DNA from: Fistularia commersonii
Lineage: Eukaryota > Chordata > Actinopteri > Syngnathiformes > Fistulariidae
NCBI GenBank assembly: GCA_037954325.1
Contig: JBBMNZ010000057.1
Location: 310,001 to 374,000, forward strand
DNA length: 64,000 nt
Direction: 5' to 3'
Under the pieces are notes generated by a model that saw only the letters and a program-made list of their open reading frames with translations, had not been told where the DNA came from and did no database searches. A program made the translations under genes and the position numbers. Within the stretch, counting starts at the first letter, position 1. Every line of letters begins with the position of its first letter. Below, piece after piece: positions 48,701-61,995 of the stretch.

Positions 48701-51400
48701 CAGGAGTACCAGGGCCTGGAGCGGAGGTGCGGAGGAGTGGATGAGAGGAGAAGCGGAGGAGAGCGGAAGCCCGGCCGACATTCGCCTGTGTCCAGCGGAA
48801 AGGGAGTACCAGGGCCTGGAGCCTGATTCGCTTATGTCTAGCAGTTCAGGAGTACCAGGGCCCGGAGCGGAGGAGCGGAGGAACGGAGGTGAGCGGTTGC
48901 CCGGCCGAATATTCGCCTAAGTCCCGCGGGAAGGGAGTACCAGGGCCAGGAACGTGATTCGCTTATGTCTAGCAGTTCAGGAGTACCAGGGCCTGGAGTT
49001 GAGGTGCGGAGGAGTTGATGAGAGGAGAAGCGGAGGAGAGCGGAAGCCTTGCCGACAATTCGCCTGAGTCCAGCGGAAAGGGAGTACCAGGGCCTGGAGC
49101 CTGATTCGCTTATGGCAAGCAGTTCAGGAGTACCAGGGCCCTGAGCGGAGGAGTGGAGGAACGGAGGAGCGGATGAGCGGAGGAGAGCGGAAGCCCGGCC
49201 AACAATTCGCCGATGTCCCGCGGAGAGGGAGTACCAGGGCCTGGAGCCTGATTCGCTTATGTCCAGCAGTTCAGGAGTACCAGGGCCGGAACGGAGGAGC
49301 GGAGGAGCGGAGGAGCGGAGGACCGGAGGACCGGAGGACCGGAGGACCGGAGGAGAGCTGAATCCGGCCGACAATTCGCCTGAGTCCCGCGGAAAGGGAG
49401 TACCAGGGCCAGAAGCGTGATTTAATGATGTCCAGCAGTTCAGGAGTACCAGGGCCGGAGCGGAGGAGCGGAGGAGAGCGGAAGCCCGGCCGAATATTTG
49501 CCTAAGTCCCGCGGAGAGGGAGTACCAGGGTCAAGAACGTGATTCGCTTATGTCTAGCAGTTCAGGATTACCAGGGCCTGGAGTGGAGGTGCGGAGGAGT
49601 GGATGAGAGGAGAAGCGGAGGAGAGGGGAAGCCTTGCCGACAATTCGCCTGAGTCCAGCGGAAAGGGAGTACCAGGGCCTGGAGACTGATTCGCTTATGT
49701 CTGGCAGTTCAGGAGTACCAGGGCCCGGAGCGGAGGAGCGGTGGAGCGGATGAGCAGAAGAACGTTTAAGCGGTGGAGCGGAGGAGCGGATGAGCGGAGG
49801 AGAGCGGAATCTTGCCGACAATTCTCCTGAGTCCCGCGCAAAGGGAGTACCAAGGCCGAAGCGTGATTTAATGATGTCCAGCAGTTCAGGAGTACCAGGG
49901 CCCGGAGCGGAAGAGCGGAGGAGCGGAGGAGCGGAGGAGCGGAGGAGCGGAGGAGCGGAGGAGCGGAGGAGCGGATGAGCAGAGGAGCGGAGGAGCGGAG
50001 GAGCGGAAGAGAGCGGAAGCCCAGCCGACAATTCGCCTGAGTCCCGCGGAAGGGGATTACGAGGGCCTGGAGCCTGAATCGCTTATGTCCTGCGGTTCCG
50101 GAGTACCAGGGCCCGGAGCGGAGGAGCGGAGGAGCGGAGGAGCGAAGGAGCGAATGAGCGGATGAGCTGAGGAGAGCGGAAGCCCGGCCGACAATTCGCC
50201 TGAGTCCCGCGGAGAGGGAGTACCAGGGCCATAAGCGTCATTTAATGATGTTCAGCAATTCAGGAGTACCTGGGCCAGGTGCGGAGGAGCGGAGGAGCGG
50301 AGGGGCGGATGAGTGGAGGAGCGGAGGAGCGGAGGAGAGCGGAAACCCGGCCCACATTTCGCCTGAGTCCCGCGGATTGGGAGTACCAGGGCCTGGAGCC
50401 TGATTCGCTTATGGCAAGCAGTTCAGGAGTATCAGGGCCCTGAGCGGAGGAGTGGAGGAGCAGAGGAGCGGATGAGCGGAGGAACGGAGGTGAGCGGTGT
50501 CCCGGCCGAATATTCGCCTAAGTCCCGCGGAAAGGGAGTACCAGGGCCTGGAGCCTGATTCGCTTATGTCTAGCAGTTCAGGAGTACCAGGGCACGGAGC
50601 GGAGGAGCGGAGGAGCGGATGAGAGGAGAAGCGGAGGAGAGCGGAAGCCCGGCCAACAATTCGCCGATGTCCCGCGGAGAGGGAGTACCAGGGCCTGGAG
50701 CCTGATTCGCTTATGTCCAGCAGTTCAGGAGTACCAGGGCCGGAACGGAGGAGCGGAGGAGCAGAGGAGCGGAGGAGCGGAGGACCGGAGGACCGGAGGA
50801 CCGGAGGACCGGAGGAGAGCTGAATCCGGCCGACAATTCGCCTGAGTCCCGCGGAAAGGGAGTACCAGGGCCAGAAGCGTGATTTCATGATGTCCAGCAG
50901 TTCAGGAGTACCAGGGCCAGGAGCGGAGGAGCGGAGGAGCGGAGGAGCGGAGAAGCGGAGGAGAGCGGAAGCCCGTCCGACAATTCGCCTGAGTCCCGCG
51001 GAAGGGGAGTACAAGGGTCTGGAGCCTGAATCGCTTATGTCCAGCAGTTCAGGAGTACCAGGGCCAGTAGCGGAGGACCGGAGGACCGGAGTACCGGAGG
51101 AGCGGAGGAGCGAGGGAGTGGAGAAGCGGAGGAGCGGAGGAGAGGAGGAGTGGAAGAGCGGAGGAGCGGAGGAGCGGAGGAGAGGGGAAGCACGCTCCAT
51201 ATTTCGCCAGAGTCCCGCGGATAGGGAGTAACAGGGCCAAGAGCCTGATTCGCTTATGTCCAGCAGTTCTGGAGTACTAAGGCCCGGAGCGGATCAGCGG
51301 CGGAGCGGATGAGTGGAAGAACGGAGAAGCGGTGGAGCGGAGGAGCGGAGGAGCGGAGGAGCGGAGGAGCGGAGGAGCGGAGGAGCGGAGGAGCAGAGTT
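39701..51400 (+). repeat. GC-rich minisatellite array 2 (octamer GCGGAGGA, about 11.7 kb)
   Basis: Same monomer family as array 1, about 4 kb longer. The first few hundred bases and the last 450 bp (with ACCGGAGGACCGGAGTACCG near 51066) match the ends of array 1, so growth was internal. A block beginning GTCAAGAACGTGATTCGC recurs at 40621, 42011, 42660, 44449 and 49530 and is not seen in array 1, marking a higher-order repeat specific to this array. A 57-bp direct duplication lies at about 43902-44015. Confidence 0.95.
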
Positions 51401-52771
51401 ATGTTTCTCTTCTCAAAGGCGGGGAAGCTTTGGGGCAGCAGGACCCCTTAGACTGGCCAATATGAGCCTTCTATGGACATAGCTCCCCCGGACGTATGAC
51501 CGGTGCTCCCGGACCTCTTGGTACATACATGTGAATGAGTGGATGAGCTAATGTTTGTTTGGTTGTGGATGCTTTTCGGCTAACGCTATTAGCACAGCTA
51601 TGAAGACTTAAGGTGTGTGTGTGTCTGTGTGTGTGTGTGAGTGTCTTTGTGTGTTTGTGTGAGTGATGTTGTTTTGGTGGGGGGGGGGGGGGTCGCGGAC
51701 AGGGAGTACCAGTGCCAAGAGCGGTTGAGCTGAGGAGCGGAGGAGGGCGGTGTCAAGCGGTTCGGGAATTCCAGGGCCCAAAGCGGAGGAGCGGTGGAGC
51801 TGAGCTGTGTGTGTGTCTTTGTGTGTTTATGTGTGTGTGTCAGTGTGTTCTTGTGTGTGTATGTGTGAGAGTTTATTTAGGTGGAGGGGGGGAGTACCAG
51901 GGCCCATAGCGGAAGAGCGGTGGAGCTGAGAAGCGGAGGAGCGGAGTAGCGGAAGTATTGTTTCTCCACTCAGAGACGGGGAAGCTTGGGGGCAGCAGAA
52001 CCCCTTAGATGGGCTAATCTGAGCATTCTCCGGACATAGATCCCCCGGACGTATGATTGGAGCTCCCGGACCATTGGGCACACACATGTGAATGAGTGGA
52101 AGAGCTAATATTTGTTTGGTTGTGGATGCGTTTTGGCTAATGCTATTAGCACAGCTATGATGAGTTAAGGTGTGCGTGTATGTGTGTGTGTGTCTGTGTG
52201 AGTGTGTCTGTGTGTGTGTGTGAGAGTTTGTTTAGGTGGGGGGGGGTCGCGGACAGGGAGTACCAGGGCCTCGAGCGGATGAGCTGAGGAGCAGAGGAGG
52301 GCATAAGCCCAGCCCGTGATTCCCTTATATCCAGCGGTTCGGGAGTTCCAGGGCCCAAAGCGGAAAAGCGGAGGAGCGGAGAAGCGGAGGAGTGGAGGAG
52401 AGCAGAAGCACCTCTCGCAATTCTCCTGAGTTTGCAGGATCGGGAGTACCAGGGCCAATAGCGGAGGAGCGGAGGTGTTGAGAAGCGGAGGAGTGGAGGA
52501 GCGATATTATATTTCTCTTCTCAAAGGCGGGGAAGCTTGGGGGCACCAGGACCCCTTAGACCGGCAAATGTGAGCCTTCTCCGGACATAGATGCCCCGGA
52601 CGTATGACCGGAGATCCAGGACCTCTGGGCACATACATTTGAATGAGTGGATGAGCTAATGTTTGTTTGGTTGTGGATGCGTTTCGGCTAATGCTATTAG
52701 CACAGCTATGATGACTTAAGGTGTGTGTGTGTGTGTGGGTGTTTGTGTGTTTGTGTGTTTTTGTGTTCTTG

Positions 52772-52804
<33 letters not shown>

Positions 52805-53868
52805 TTGTGTGTGCGTTTGTGTATATGTGTGTGACAGTTTGTTTAGGTGGGGGGGGGCGCGGACAGGGGGTAGCTGGGCCTGGAGTGGATGAGATGTGGA
52901 GCGGATGGAGCATGTCCCGTAATTCTCCTGGGTTCGGCGGATCGGGAGTACCAGGGCCCATAGCGGAGGAGCGGTGGAGCGGAGAAGCGGACCATTGGGC
53001 ACACACATGTGAATGAGTGGATGAGCTAATGTTTGTTTGGTTGTGGATGCATTTCGGCTAAAGCTATTAGCACAGCTATGATTACTTAATGTGTGTATAT
53101 GTGTCAGTTTGTGTGTGTGTGTGAGTGTCTTTGTGTATGTGTGTGATAGTTTGTTTTGGTGGGGGGGGGGGTCACGGACAAGGAGTACCAGGGCACACAC
53201 ATGTGAATGAGTGGATGAGCTAATGTTTGTTTGGTTGTGGATGCGTTTCGGCTAAAGCTATTAGCACAGCTATGAAGACTTAAGGTGTGTGTATGAGTGT
53301 ATATGTGTGTCTGTGTGTGTGTGTGAGAGGCTCTTTTGGTGGGGGGGGGGGGGGGGTCGCGGACAGGGAGTACCATAGGGCACACACATGTGAATGAGTG
53401 GATGAGCTAATGTTTGTTTGGTTGTGGATGCGTTTCGGCTAATGCTATTAGCACAGCGATGATGAGTTAAGGTGTGTGTGTATGTCTGTGTGTGTGTGTG
53501 TGTTTGTGTGTTTTTGTGTGTGTGTGAGTGATTTTGTGTGAGAGTTTGTTTAGGTGGGGGGGGGGGGAGTACCAGGGCCCATAGCGGAGGAGCAGTTGAG
53601 CTGAGAAGCGGAGGAGCGGAGGAGCGGAGGTAATGTTTCTTCTCTCAGAGGCGGGGAAGCTTGGGGGCAGAAGAACCCCTTAGACGGGCTAATGTGAGCA
53701 TTCTCCGGACATAGATCCCCCGGTCGTATGACTGGAGCTGCCGGACCAAATTGGCACACACATGTGAATGAGTGGATGAGCTAATGTTTGTTTGGTTGTG
53801 GATGCGTTTCGGCTAATGCTATTAGCACAGCTAAGATGAGTTAAGGTGTGTGTGTGTGTGTGTATGTC

Positions 53869-53899
<31 letters not shown>

Positions 53900-54312
53900 G
53901 AGTTTGTTTAGGTGGGGGGGGTCGCGGACAGGGAGTACCAGGGCCTCGAGCGGATGAGCTGAGGAGCGGAGGAGGGCAGATGCCCGGCCTTGATTCGCTT
54001 ATGTCCAGCGGTTCGGGAATTCCGGGGCCCAAAGCGGAGGAGCAGTGGAGCTGAGAAGCGGAGGAGCGGAGGAGCGGAGTAGCAGAGGCATAGTTTCTCC
54101 TCTCAGAGGCGGGGAAGCTTGGGGGCATCAGAACCCCTTGGACGGGCTAATGTGAGCATTCTCCGGACATAGATCCCCCGAACGTATGATTGGACCTCCC
54201 GGACCATTGGGCACACACATGTGAATGAGTGGATGAGCTAAAGTTTGTTTGGTTGTGGATGCATTTCGGCTAATGCTATTAGCACAGCTATGATGAGTTA
54301 AGGTGTGTGTGT

Positions 54313-54349
<37 letters not shown>

Positions 54350-57247
54350 TGTTTGTTTGTTTTTGTGTCTGTGTGAGGGTGTTCGTGTGTGTGTGTGTGA
54401 GAGTTTGTTTAGGTGGGGGGGGGGGGTACCAAGGCCCATCGCGGAAGAGCTGTGGAGCGGAGAAGCGGAGGAATGGAGGAGCGGAGGTAATTTCTCTCTT
54501 CTCAAAGGCAGAGGATGGGAAGTTTGGGGGCAGTAGGACGCCTTAGACCAGCCACTGTGAGCCTTCTCCAGATATAGATCGCCCGGACGTATGATTGGAG
54601 CTCCCGGACCATTGGGCACACACATGTGAATGAGTGGATGAGCTAATGTTTGTTTGGTAGTGGATGCGTTTCGGCTAATGCTATTAGCACAGCTATGATG
54701 AGTTAAGTTGTGTTTGTGTATGTGTGTGTGTGTGTGTGTGTGCGTGTGTATGTTTGTGTGTTTTTTGTGTGTGAGTGAGTGTGTTTAGGTGGGGGGGGGG
54801 TACCAGGGCCCATAGCCGAGGAGCGGTGGAGCTGAGAAGCGGAGGAGCGGAGTAGCGGAGGTATTGTTTCTCCTCTCAGAGGCGGGGAATCTTGGGAGCT
54901 ATTAGCACAGGTATGATGACTTAAGGTGTGTGTGTGTTTGTGTGTTTGTGTGTTTGTGTGTTCTTGTGTGTGTGTGTGTGTGTGTTTTTGTGTGTGCGTT
55001 TGTGTATATGTGTGTGACAGTTTGTTTAGGTGGGGGGGGGGGGGCGCGGACAGGGGGTAGCTGGGCCTGGAGCGGATGAGCTGTGGAGCGGATGGAGGGC
55101 AGAAGCACGTCCCATAATTCTCCTGAGTCCGGCGGATCGGGAGTACCAGGGCCCATAGCGGAGGAGCGGTGGAGCAGAGAAGCGAACCATTGGGCACACA
55201 CATGTGAATGAGTGGATGAGCTAATGTTTGTTTGGTTTTGGATGCATTTCGGCTAATGCTATTAGCACAACTATGATGACTTAATGTGTGTATGTGTGTC
55301 AGTGTGTGTGTGTGTGTGAGTGTCTTTGTGTATGTGTGTGATAGTTTGTTTTGGTGGGGGGGGGGGGGTCGCGGACACGGAGTACCAGGGCACACACATG
55401 TGAATGAGTGGATGAGCTAATGTTTGTTTGGTTGTGGATGCGTTTCGGCTAAAGCTATTAGCACAGCTATGATGAGTTAAGGTGTGTGTGTATGTGTGTG
55501 TGTGTGTTTGTGTGTTTTTGTGTGTGTGTGAGTGATTTTTTGTGAGAGTTTGTTTTGGTGGGGGGGGGGGGGGGGAGTACCAGGGCCCATAGCGGAGGAG
55601 CGGTGGAGCTGAGAAGCGGAGGAGCGGAGTAGCGGAGGTATTGTTTCTCTTCTCAGAGGCGGGGAAGCTTGGGAGCTATTAGCACAGGTATGATGACTTA
55701 AGGTGTGTGTGTGTGTGTGTGTTTGTGTGTTTGTGTGTTTGTGTGTTTGTGTGTTCTTGTGTGTGTGTGTGTGTGTGTGTGTGTTTGTGTGTGCGATTGT
55801 GTATATGTGTGTGACAGTTTGTTTAGGTGGGGGGGGGGGCGCGGACAGGGGGTAGCTGGGCCTGGAGCGGATGAGCTGTGGAGCGGATGGAGGGCAGAAG
55901 CACGTCCCATTCAGCCGCCGGCAACCATAAAAACCTATCTTTAACTTAAAAACAAACAAAAATGTGCAATATCTCATTTCTGTGCAATATTCAGAAACTG
56001 TGCAATATTTCATTTCATAACAGCTACATTGTGCAATATTTCATCTCATCTCATAACAGCTACACTATAATGTTCCCTTCTATCATACTATTGTGCACTC
56101 CTTACCTCACTTGTTACTAAGACACTTATAGTTTTATCACTGCTTACTAAGACACTTTATAGTTTCACTGAAACACTTTATAGTTTATAGTTTATTTTTA
56201 TTTATAATTCTGCCTTTCTTTTATTATTTATTACTGTTATATTTTCTGTAACTCTGGCACTGCAATTTCCTTCGGGATTATAAAAGTTGTTCTGATTCTT
56301 ATTCTTAATTCTCCTGAGTCCGGCGGATCGGGAGTACCAGGGCCCATAGTGGAGGAGCGGTGGAGCGGAGAAGCGGACCATTGAGCACACACATGTGAAT
56401 GAATGGATGAGCTAATGTTTCTTTGGTTGTGGATGCGTTTCGGCTAATGCTATTAGCACAGCTATGATGACTTAATGTGTGTATGTGTGTCAGTGTGTGT
56501 GTGTGTGTGGGTGTCTTTGTGTATGTGTGTGATAGTTTGTTTTGGTGGGGGGGGGGGGGGGGTCGCGGACACGGAGTACCAGGGCACATACATGTGAATG
56601 AGTGGATGAGCTAATGTTTGTTTGGTTGTGGATGCGTTTCGGCTAAAGCTATTAGCACAGCTATGAAGACTGAAGGTATTTGTATGTGATTATGTGTGTG
56701 TCTGTGTGTGTGTGAGTGTCTTTGTGTGTGTGTGTGTGTGTGAGAAGCTCTTTTGGTGGGGGGGGGGTCGTGGACAGGGAGTACCATTGGGCACACACAT
56801 GTGAATGAGTTTAGCTAATGTTTGTTTGGTTGTGAATGCGTTTCGGCTAATGCTATTAGCACAGCTATGAGTTAAGGTGTGTGTGTATGTGTGTGTGTGT
56901 GTGTTTGTGTGTTTTTGTGTGTGTGTGAGGGATTTTGTGTGAGAGTTTGTTTAGGTGGGGGGGGAGGGGGGGGAGTACCAGGGCCCATCGCGGAGGAGCG
57001 GTGGAGCTGAGAAGCGGAGGAGCAGAGGAGCGAAGGTAATGTTTCTTCTCTCAGAGGCGGGGAAGCTTGGGGGCAGAAGAACCCCTTAGACGGGCTAATG
57101 TGAGCATTCTCCGGACATAGATCCCCCGGTCGTATGATTGGAGCTGCCGGACCATTGGGCACACACATGTGAATGAGTGGATGAGCTAATGTTTGTTTGG
57201 TTGTGGATGCGTTTCGGCTAATGCTATTAGCACAGCTAAGATGAGTT

Positions 57248-57289
<42 letters not shown>

Positions 57290-57478
57290 TTTGTTTTTGT
57301 GTCTGTGTGAGTGTGTTCGTGTGTGTATCTGTGAGAGTTTGTTTAGGTGGGGGGGGTACCAGGGCCCATCGCGGAGGAGCGGAGGAGCGGTGGAGCGGAG
57401 AAGCGGAGGAATGGAGGAGCGGAGGTAATGTTTCTCTTCTCAAAGGCAGAGGATGGGAAGTTTGGGGGCAGTAGGACG
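51401..57478 (+). repeat. TG-unit array in unit 2 (about fifteen units)
   Basis: Anchors at about 51579, 52135, 52688, 53057, 53251, 53438, 53812, 54269, 54673, 55252, 55448, 56442, 56642, 56846 and 57217. Long and short unit types are intermixed. Two units (about 54897 and 55674) share a deletion joining TTGGGAG to CTATTAGCACAGG, so one is a duplicate of the other. Poly-G runs vary from 7 to 18 bases. One unit is interrupted by a LINE 3' end (55911-56306). The array is about twice the length of its unit 1 counterpart. Confidence 0.9.
55911..56306 (+). mobile_element. LINE 3'-end insertion inside a TG unit
   Basis: A 396-bp AT-rich segment unrelated to its surroundings. It contains repeated GTGCAATAT and CACTTTATAGTTT motifs and ends CTGCAATTTCCTTCGGGATT followed by ATAAAAGTTGTTCTGATTC and TTATTCTT, resembling the 3' ends of CR1/L2/Rex-type LINEs common in fish. 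The undisturbed unit at 55106-55125 reads CCCATAATTC; here CCCAT and AATTC flank the insert, so the junctions are exact. No clear target-site duplication. No coding region. Confidence 0.7.
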
Positions 57479-57797
57479 CCGGTGCGAGCGATGCGTTTCA
57501 AGGCGTATTGCATGTGTGTATGGAGGGGGGGGGTCTACAGGACACCGCAGACCGGCAATGGTGCACCTTCTCCGGACATCGATCCCCGAAACGTCGGCGT
57601 AGAGCTCCCGGAGCAGCCGGCGTGTACATGTGAATGAATGGAGGAGCTAATGTGTGTGTGTGGGGTGGTGGTGGTGTGGGGGGGGGGGGGGGGGGGCGTT
57701 TCGGCTAATGCTATCAGCACAGCTATGATTATCCCCAGAACGTTGAGAACGAGCTCCCGGAACTCCAGACATGCGTATATAAAAGAGTGGAATTAAG
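57479..57797 (+). repeat. Partial module D and TATA-type core module (copy 5)
   Basis: Counterpart of 22129-22440 with the same fusion GGACGCCGGTGCGAGCG. The poly-G run is longer (about 57679-57696), and the TATA-like motif is intact here (57776-57784). Confidence 0.75.
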
Positions 57798-57830
57798 GTG
57801 TGTGTGAGTGTGTGTGTGTGTGTGTGTGTG

Positions 57831-57881
<51 letters not shown>
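57798..57881 (+). repeat. (TG)n microsatellite before L1 copy 4
   Basis: About 84 bp of TG dinucleotides, the shortest of the four tracts in this position, ending at GGGACAGAAATAATG. Confidence 0.95.
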
Positions 57882-57882
<1 letters not shown>

Positions 57883-60034
57883 GGACAGAAATAATGTCGG
57901 GGACAGAAATTGTTATTAGCGTGCTGGCAGATGACACACCCTTAGTTTGAAAAATGAACATCAAGTCCCAATAAGCGTTGAAAAAATTAAAACATTCTCC
58001 AAGGCTTCAGGATTGTCATTAAACTTAAAGAAATGCAAACTTCTTGCGCTGCATGACTCACCACTAAAGGAAATCAGCAATGTTCCTATCAAATCAGAAA
58101 TAAAATACTTGAGCATTTTCCTATCTAAGGACCAAAAGTTAAATCAATCCAGGAACATTGAATCTAAACTGAATCAAAGTAAAGCAAAACTGAATATATG
58201 GCTCCACAGAGATTTATCCATATTAGGCCGGATATATTTGACTAAAATGGAATGTTTATCCAGATGTGTATACCCAGTGTATTCCAATGCTGCTCCAAAT
58301 CAACTCATAAAATCTATTAACCAAATAAATTTCAACTTTATCTGGAGGAACAGACCACACCATCTAAAAAAATCACATATGGGGAAAGAAACAAGTGACG
58401 GAGGGCTGAAAGTGATAGAGTTGGACTGCCTGAATGGGACATTGAAGGTGAACTGGTTGAAATCCTGGATCAAACATCATCATTCTTTCTGGTATTGTAC
58501 TCCAAACTACTTATTCAACATAGTCGGCAGCCTAAGTCTTCTACTTATCTCTGACTTGGATATCAACAAGATTCCTGTCCAATTTTTAGAGTTCCATAAA
58601 CAAATACTATTATACTGGAAAATGATATATGTACACAATTTCTCAACACACAGTACAATAATTTGGAACAATAGATATGTACTGCGTGGCAACAAACCTC
58701 TGTTTTACAAGGAAGGCTTTGAGAAAGGTATATGGTCAATAATTGACTTGATGGATGACAATGGCAGTCCTCTGGACTATGAACAGTTCTGTACTACACA
58801 CAGATTTAAGCCTCCCATATTAGAGTTGATAAACTTACGAAACGCACTGCCTCGACAATTTGTATTCCTGACCAAAAATATAATGACGCACCAAACCGTA
58901 CAACCACAGTTACCCCGACTATCACTCCAGGGAATCTCAATTCTGGACAGAAAGTGCAGCAACTCCTTTATTAGGACATGTTTCACAGGAAACTTGTTCC
59001 CTGGACGTCAAAACAAAAATAATATTTGAAATAAATTTGATAAGGAATCGACTGCCACGCTGCGAACTATGTGTCTGACTCTACCCATACCCCCCAAGGC
59101 AAAAAGAGACCCACTTCTAAATTATGAATGACATCTACCCATCTAAGGAATTATTGCGGGTACGCTTTACTTTTGAAGATAATATTTGTACATTTTGTGA
59201 AGACAACATTGAAACCACTGACCATATATTTTTTCTCATTCTCATTCCATCGTCACCAGTTTCCCTCTCAAAAGATGATATCACATTTGGTTTACTTATA
59301 AGCAACATAACAGATGAACTCTGTGTCAATGTTCTTTTAGGCCTGGCCAAGTTCTTCATTCACAAAAACAGAATGCAAAAATGCTCCCCAAATTTTAATT
59401 TCTTCCCCAAATTTTAATTTCTTCATAAACGATTTTGAATTATAAAAAAAAATCCTTAAAACTTATGGAAAAATCCAAAAACTAAAAAATATACAGTTAC
59501 CCATGTCTGAGATTCCTTTTTTTGGAAAAAAAGAAAAACAACTTAATTACATGTTATATTCCCCTTGCAATTGTTTTTTCGTTTTAATTTTTTATTTGTC
59601 TATCTATTGATTTAATTATTTCCTTTTAATTTCTTTTTTTGTCTAGCACTGTAAATTTCTCACAAACCGTTAACACTATTAACTTCTGATTCCATACAGA
59701 ACAAATGTCCTTATGTCCGTTGCTTCCTCATCCCTGGTTGTTTCATTGACATTCAGTTCTACCTTGCCATGTTTATTTGTACATTTGTATATTTGTGTGT
59801 ACTATTTATGTTCAATTAAAAACAGTTTGATGTCTGAGATTCCTTGTGAACGGCCAACTTAATTACATGTTATATTCCCCTTACAATTTTTTTTTTTAGT
59901 TTTTAATTTTATTTTTCTATCTATTTATTTAATTATTTCCTTTTAATTTTCTGTTTTTGTCTAGCATTAAAAATTTCTCGCAAACCGTTAACACTATTAA
60001 CTTCTGATTACATACAGAACGAATGCCCTTATGT
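57882..60034 (+). pseudogene. L1/Tx1-group LINE ORF2 3' half and 3'UTR (copy 4)
   Basis: A one-base deletion just after the catalytic box (near 57945) shifts the frame. From 57947 to 59029 a 360-codon frame runs without stops through FSKASGLSLNLKKCKLL, LSILGRIYLTKMECLSR, INFNFIWRN, WNNRYVLRGNKPLFYK and RNALPRQFVFLTKN. It shares PSKELLRV and GLAKFF with copy 2. A 17-bp duplication at about 59388-59421 truncates the last frame. Two 3'UTR copies in tandem follow. Confidence 0.9.
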
Positions 60035-60477
60035 CCCCCCCCCCCCCGTCCCCCCGCTTTTTCCTTACGATGGCAGACACTGAGATCAAAAGCAAATGGG
60101 TGTCATTGTAATGCAGTAACAGGGTGATAACAGCCGTGTTTGAAGTGTGTAGGGGCTTATAGGAGAGCAGAAGCACGTCACGCTATTCGCCTGAGTTCGG
60201 AGGATCGGGAGTACCAGGGCCCATAGCGGAGGAGCAGAGGAGTTGAGAAGCGGAGGAGCGGAGTTATGTTTCTCTTCTCAAAGGCGGGGAAGCTTGGGGG
60301 CAGCAGGACCCCTTAGACCGGCCAATGTGAGCCTTCTCCGGACATAGATCACCCGGACGTATGACTGGAGCTCCCGTACCTCTGGGCACACACATATGTG
60401 AATGAGTGGATGAGCTAATGTTTGTTTTGTTGTGGATACGTTTCGGCCAATGCTATTAGCACAGCTATGATGAGTTC

Positions 60478-60512
<35 letters not shown>

Positions 60513-60517
60513 GGTGT

Positions 60518-60581
<64 letters not shown>

Positions 60582-61115
60582 GTTTATATGTGTGTGAGAG
60601 TTTGTTTTGGTGGGTGGGTGGGGATGGGGGGGTTCCCGCGGACTGGGAGTACCAGGGCCTCGAGCGGATGAGCTGAGGAGCGGAGGAGGGCAGATGCCCG
60701 GCCTTGATTCGCTTATGTCCAGCGGTTCGGGAGTTCCAGGGCCCAAAGCGGAGGAGCGGAGGACAGCAAAAGCCCTGTCCGCAATTCACCTGAGTCTGGC
60801 GGATCGGTAGTACCTGGTTCCGCAGCGGAGGAGCGGAGGAGCTGAGAAGCGGAGGAGCGGAGGAGATGTTTCTCTTCTCAGAGGCGGCGAGGGGGGGGGG
60901 GGGGGGAGGACCCCTTACCCTTATCCCCCGGACGGTTGAGTGGAGCTCCCGGACCTCCGGGCACGCACATGCGAATGACTGGATGACAGGGAGTGCCAGG
61001 GCCTGGAGCGGATGAGCAGAGGAGAGGCGGAGGGCAGATGCCCGGCCCAGATCGGGAGTTCCAGGGCCCGAGCGGAAGAGCGGAGGAGCGGAGGAGCGGA
61101 GCAAAGCGGAAGCCC
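60035..61115 (+). repeat. J', TG unit and unexpanded GC monomer (unit 2, second set)
   Basis: Counterpart of 24684-25900: poly-C, J', monomer and core, the anchor at about 60448, (TG)n at about 60478-60595, a poly-G run and a short monomer with three octamers that runs directly into the deleted L1. About 90 bp present at 25745-25835 are missing here. Confidence 0.85.
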
Positions 61116-61648
61116 GTCTTAACAACAAGGAAATTACAGATGAAGCTATAATTTCTACAGAAATCTTTAAATTCTATAGCCACCTATACACTTCGACATT
61201 ATCAAAAAGCGATTGTGACTCCTTTCCAACAAATATTCCTCAATATATCCCAAAAATAAACAACAACAAACAACATATGTTTGTTTTGTATATGTTTATA
61301 TATAAACAACAAAAAATATACAGTCTGATGTCTGAGATTCCTTGTGAATCGCCAACTTAATTATATGTTATATTCCCCTTGCAATCTTTTTTCGTTTTAA
61401 TTTTTTATTTGTCTATCTATTGATTTAATTATTTCCTTTTAATTTCTTTTTTTGTCTAGCATTGTAAATTTCTCACAAACCGTTAACACTATTAACTTCT
61501 GATTACATACAGAACGAATGTCCTTATGTCCTTTGCTTCCTCATGCCTGGTTGTTTCATTGACATTCAGTTCTACCTTGCCATGTTTATTTGTACATTTG
61601 TATATTTGTGTGTACTATTTATGTTCAATTAAAAAAAAAAAAAAAAAA
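61116..61648 (+). mobile_element. Internally deleted L1 with 3'UTR and poly(A) (copy 4)
   Basis: Counterpart of 25901-26434 with the same deletion and an 18-A tail at 61631-61648. Confidence 0.8.
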
Positions 61649-61995
61649 GAATGAGAGGCTGAGAAAATCTCCATGTCTCTCTCTCTCCCCCCCTTAATGC
61701 CCCCCCCCCCCTCTTCCTCACGGCGGCCGACGCAATGTGATTCTCGCCGTTGTTGTGGAAGTAGGGTAAAGGATTCCCCGCGTCGGTGCGAGCGATGCGT
61801 TTCAAGGCGTATTGCATGTGTGTATGGAGGGGGGGGGTCTACAGGATACCGCAGGCCGGCAATGGTGCACCTTCTGCGGACATCGATCACCGAAACGTCG
61901 GCGTGGAGCTCCCGGAGCAGCCGGCGTGTACATGTGAATGAATGGAGGAGCTAATGTGTGTGTGGTGGTGGTGGGGGGGGGGGGGGCGTTTCGGC
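61649..61995 (+). repeat. Module D with (GGT)n and poly-G (copy 6), fused to Copia-A
   Basis: Counterpart of 26435-26784, with the same switch from CGTTTCGGC to Copia-A sequence. The poly-G run is purer (no A interruption). Confidence 0.75.
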
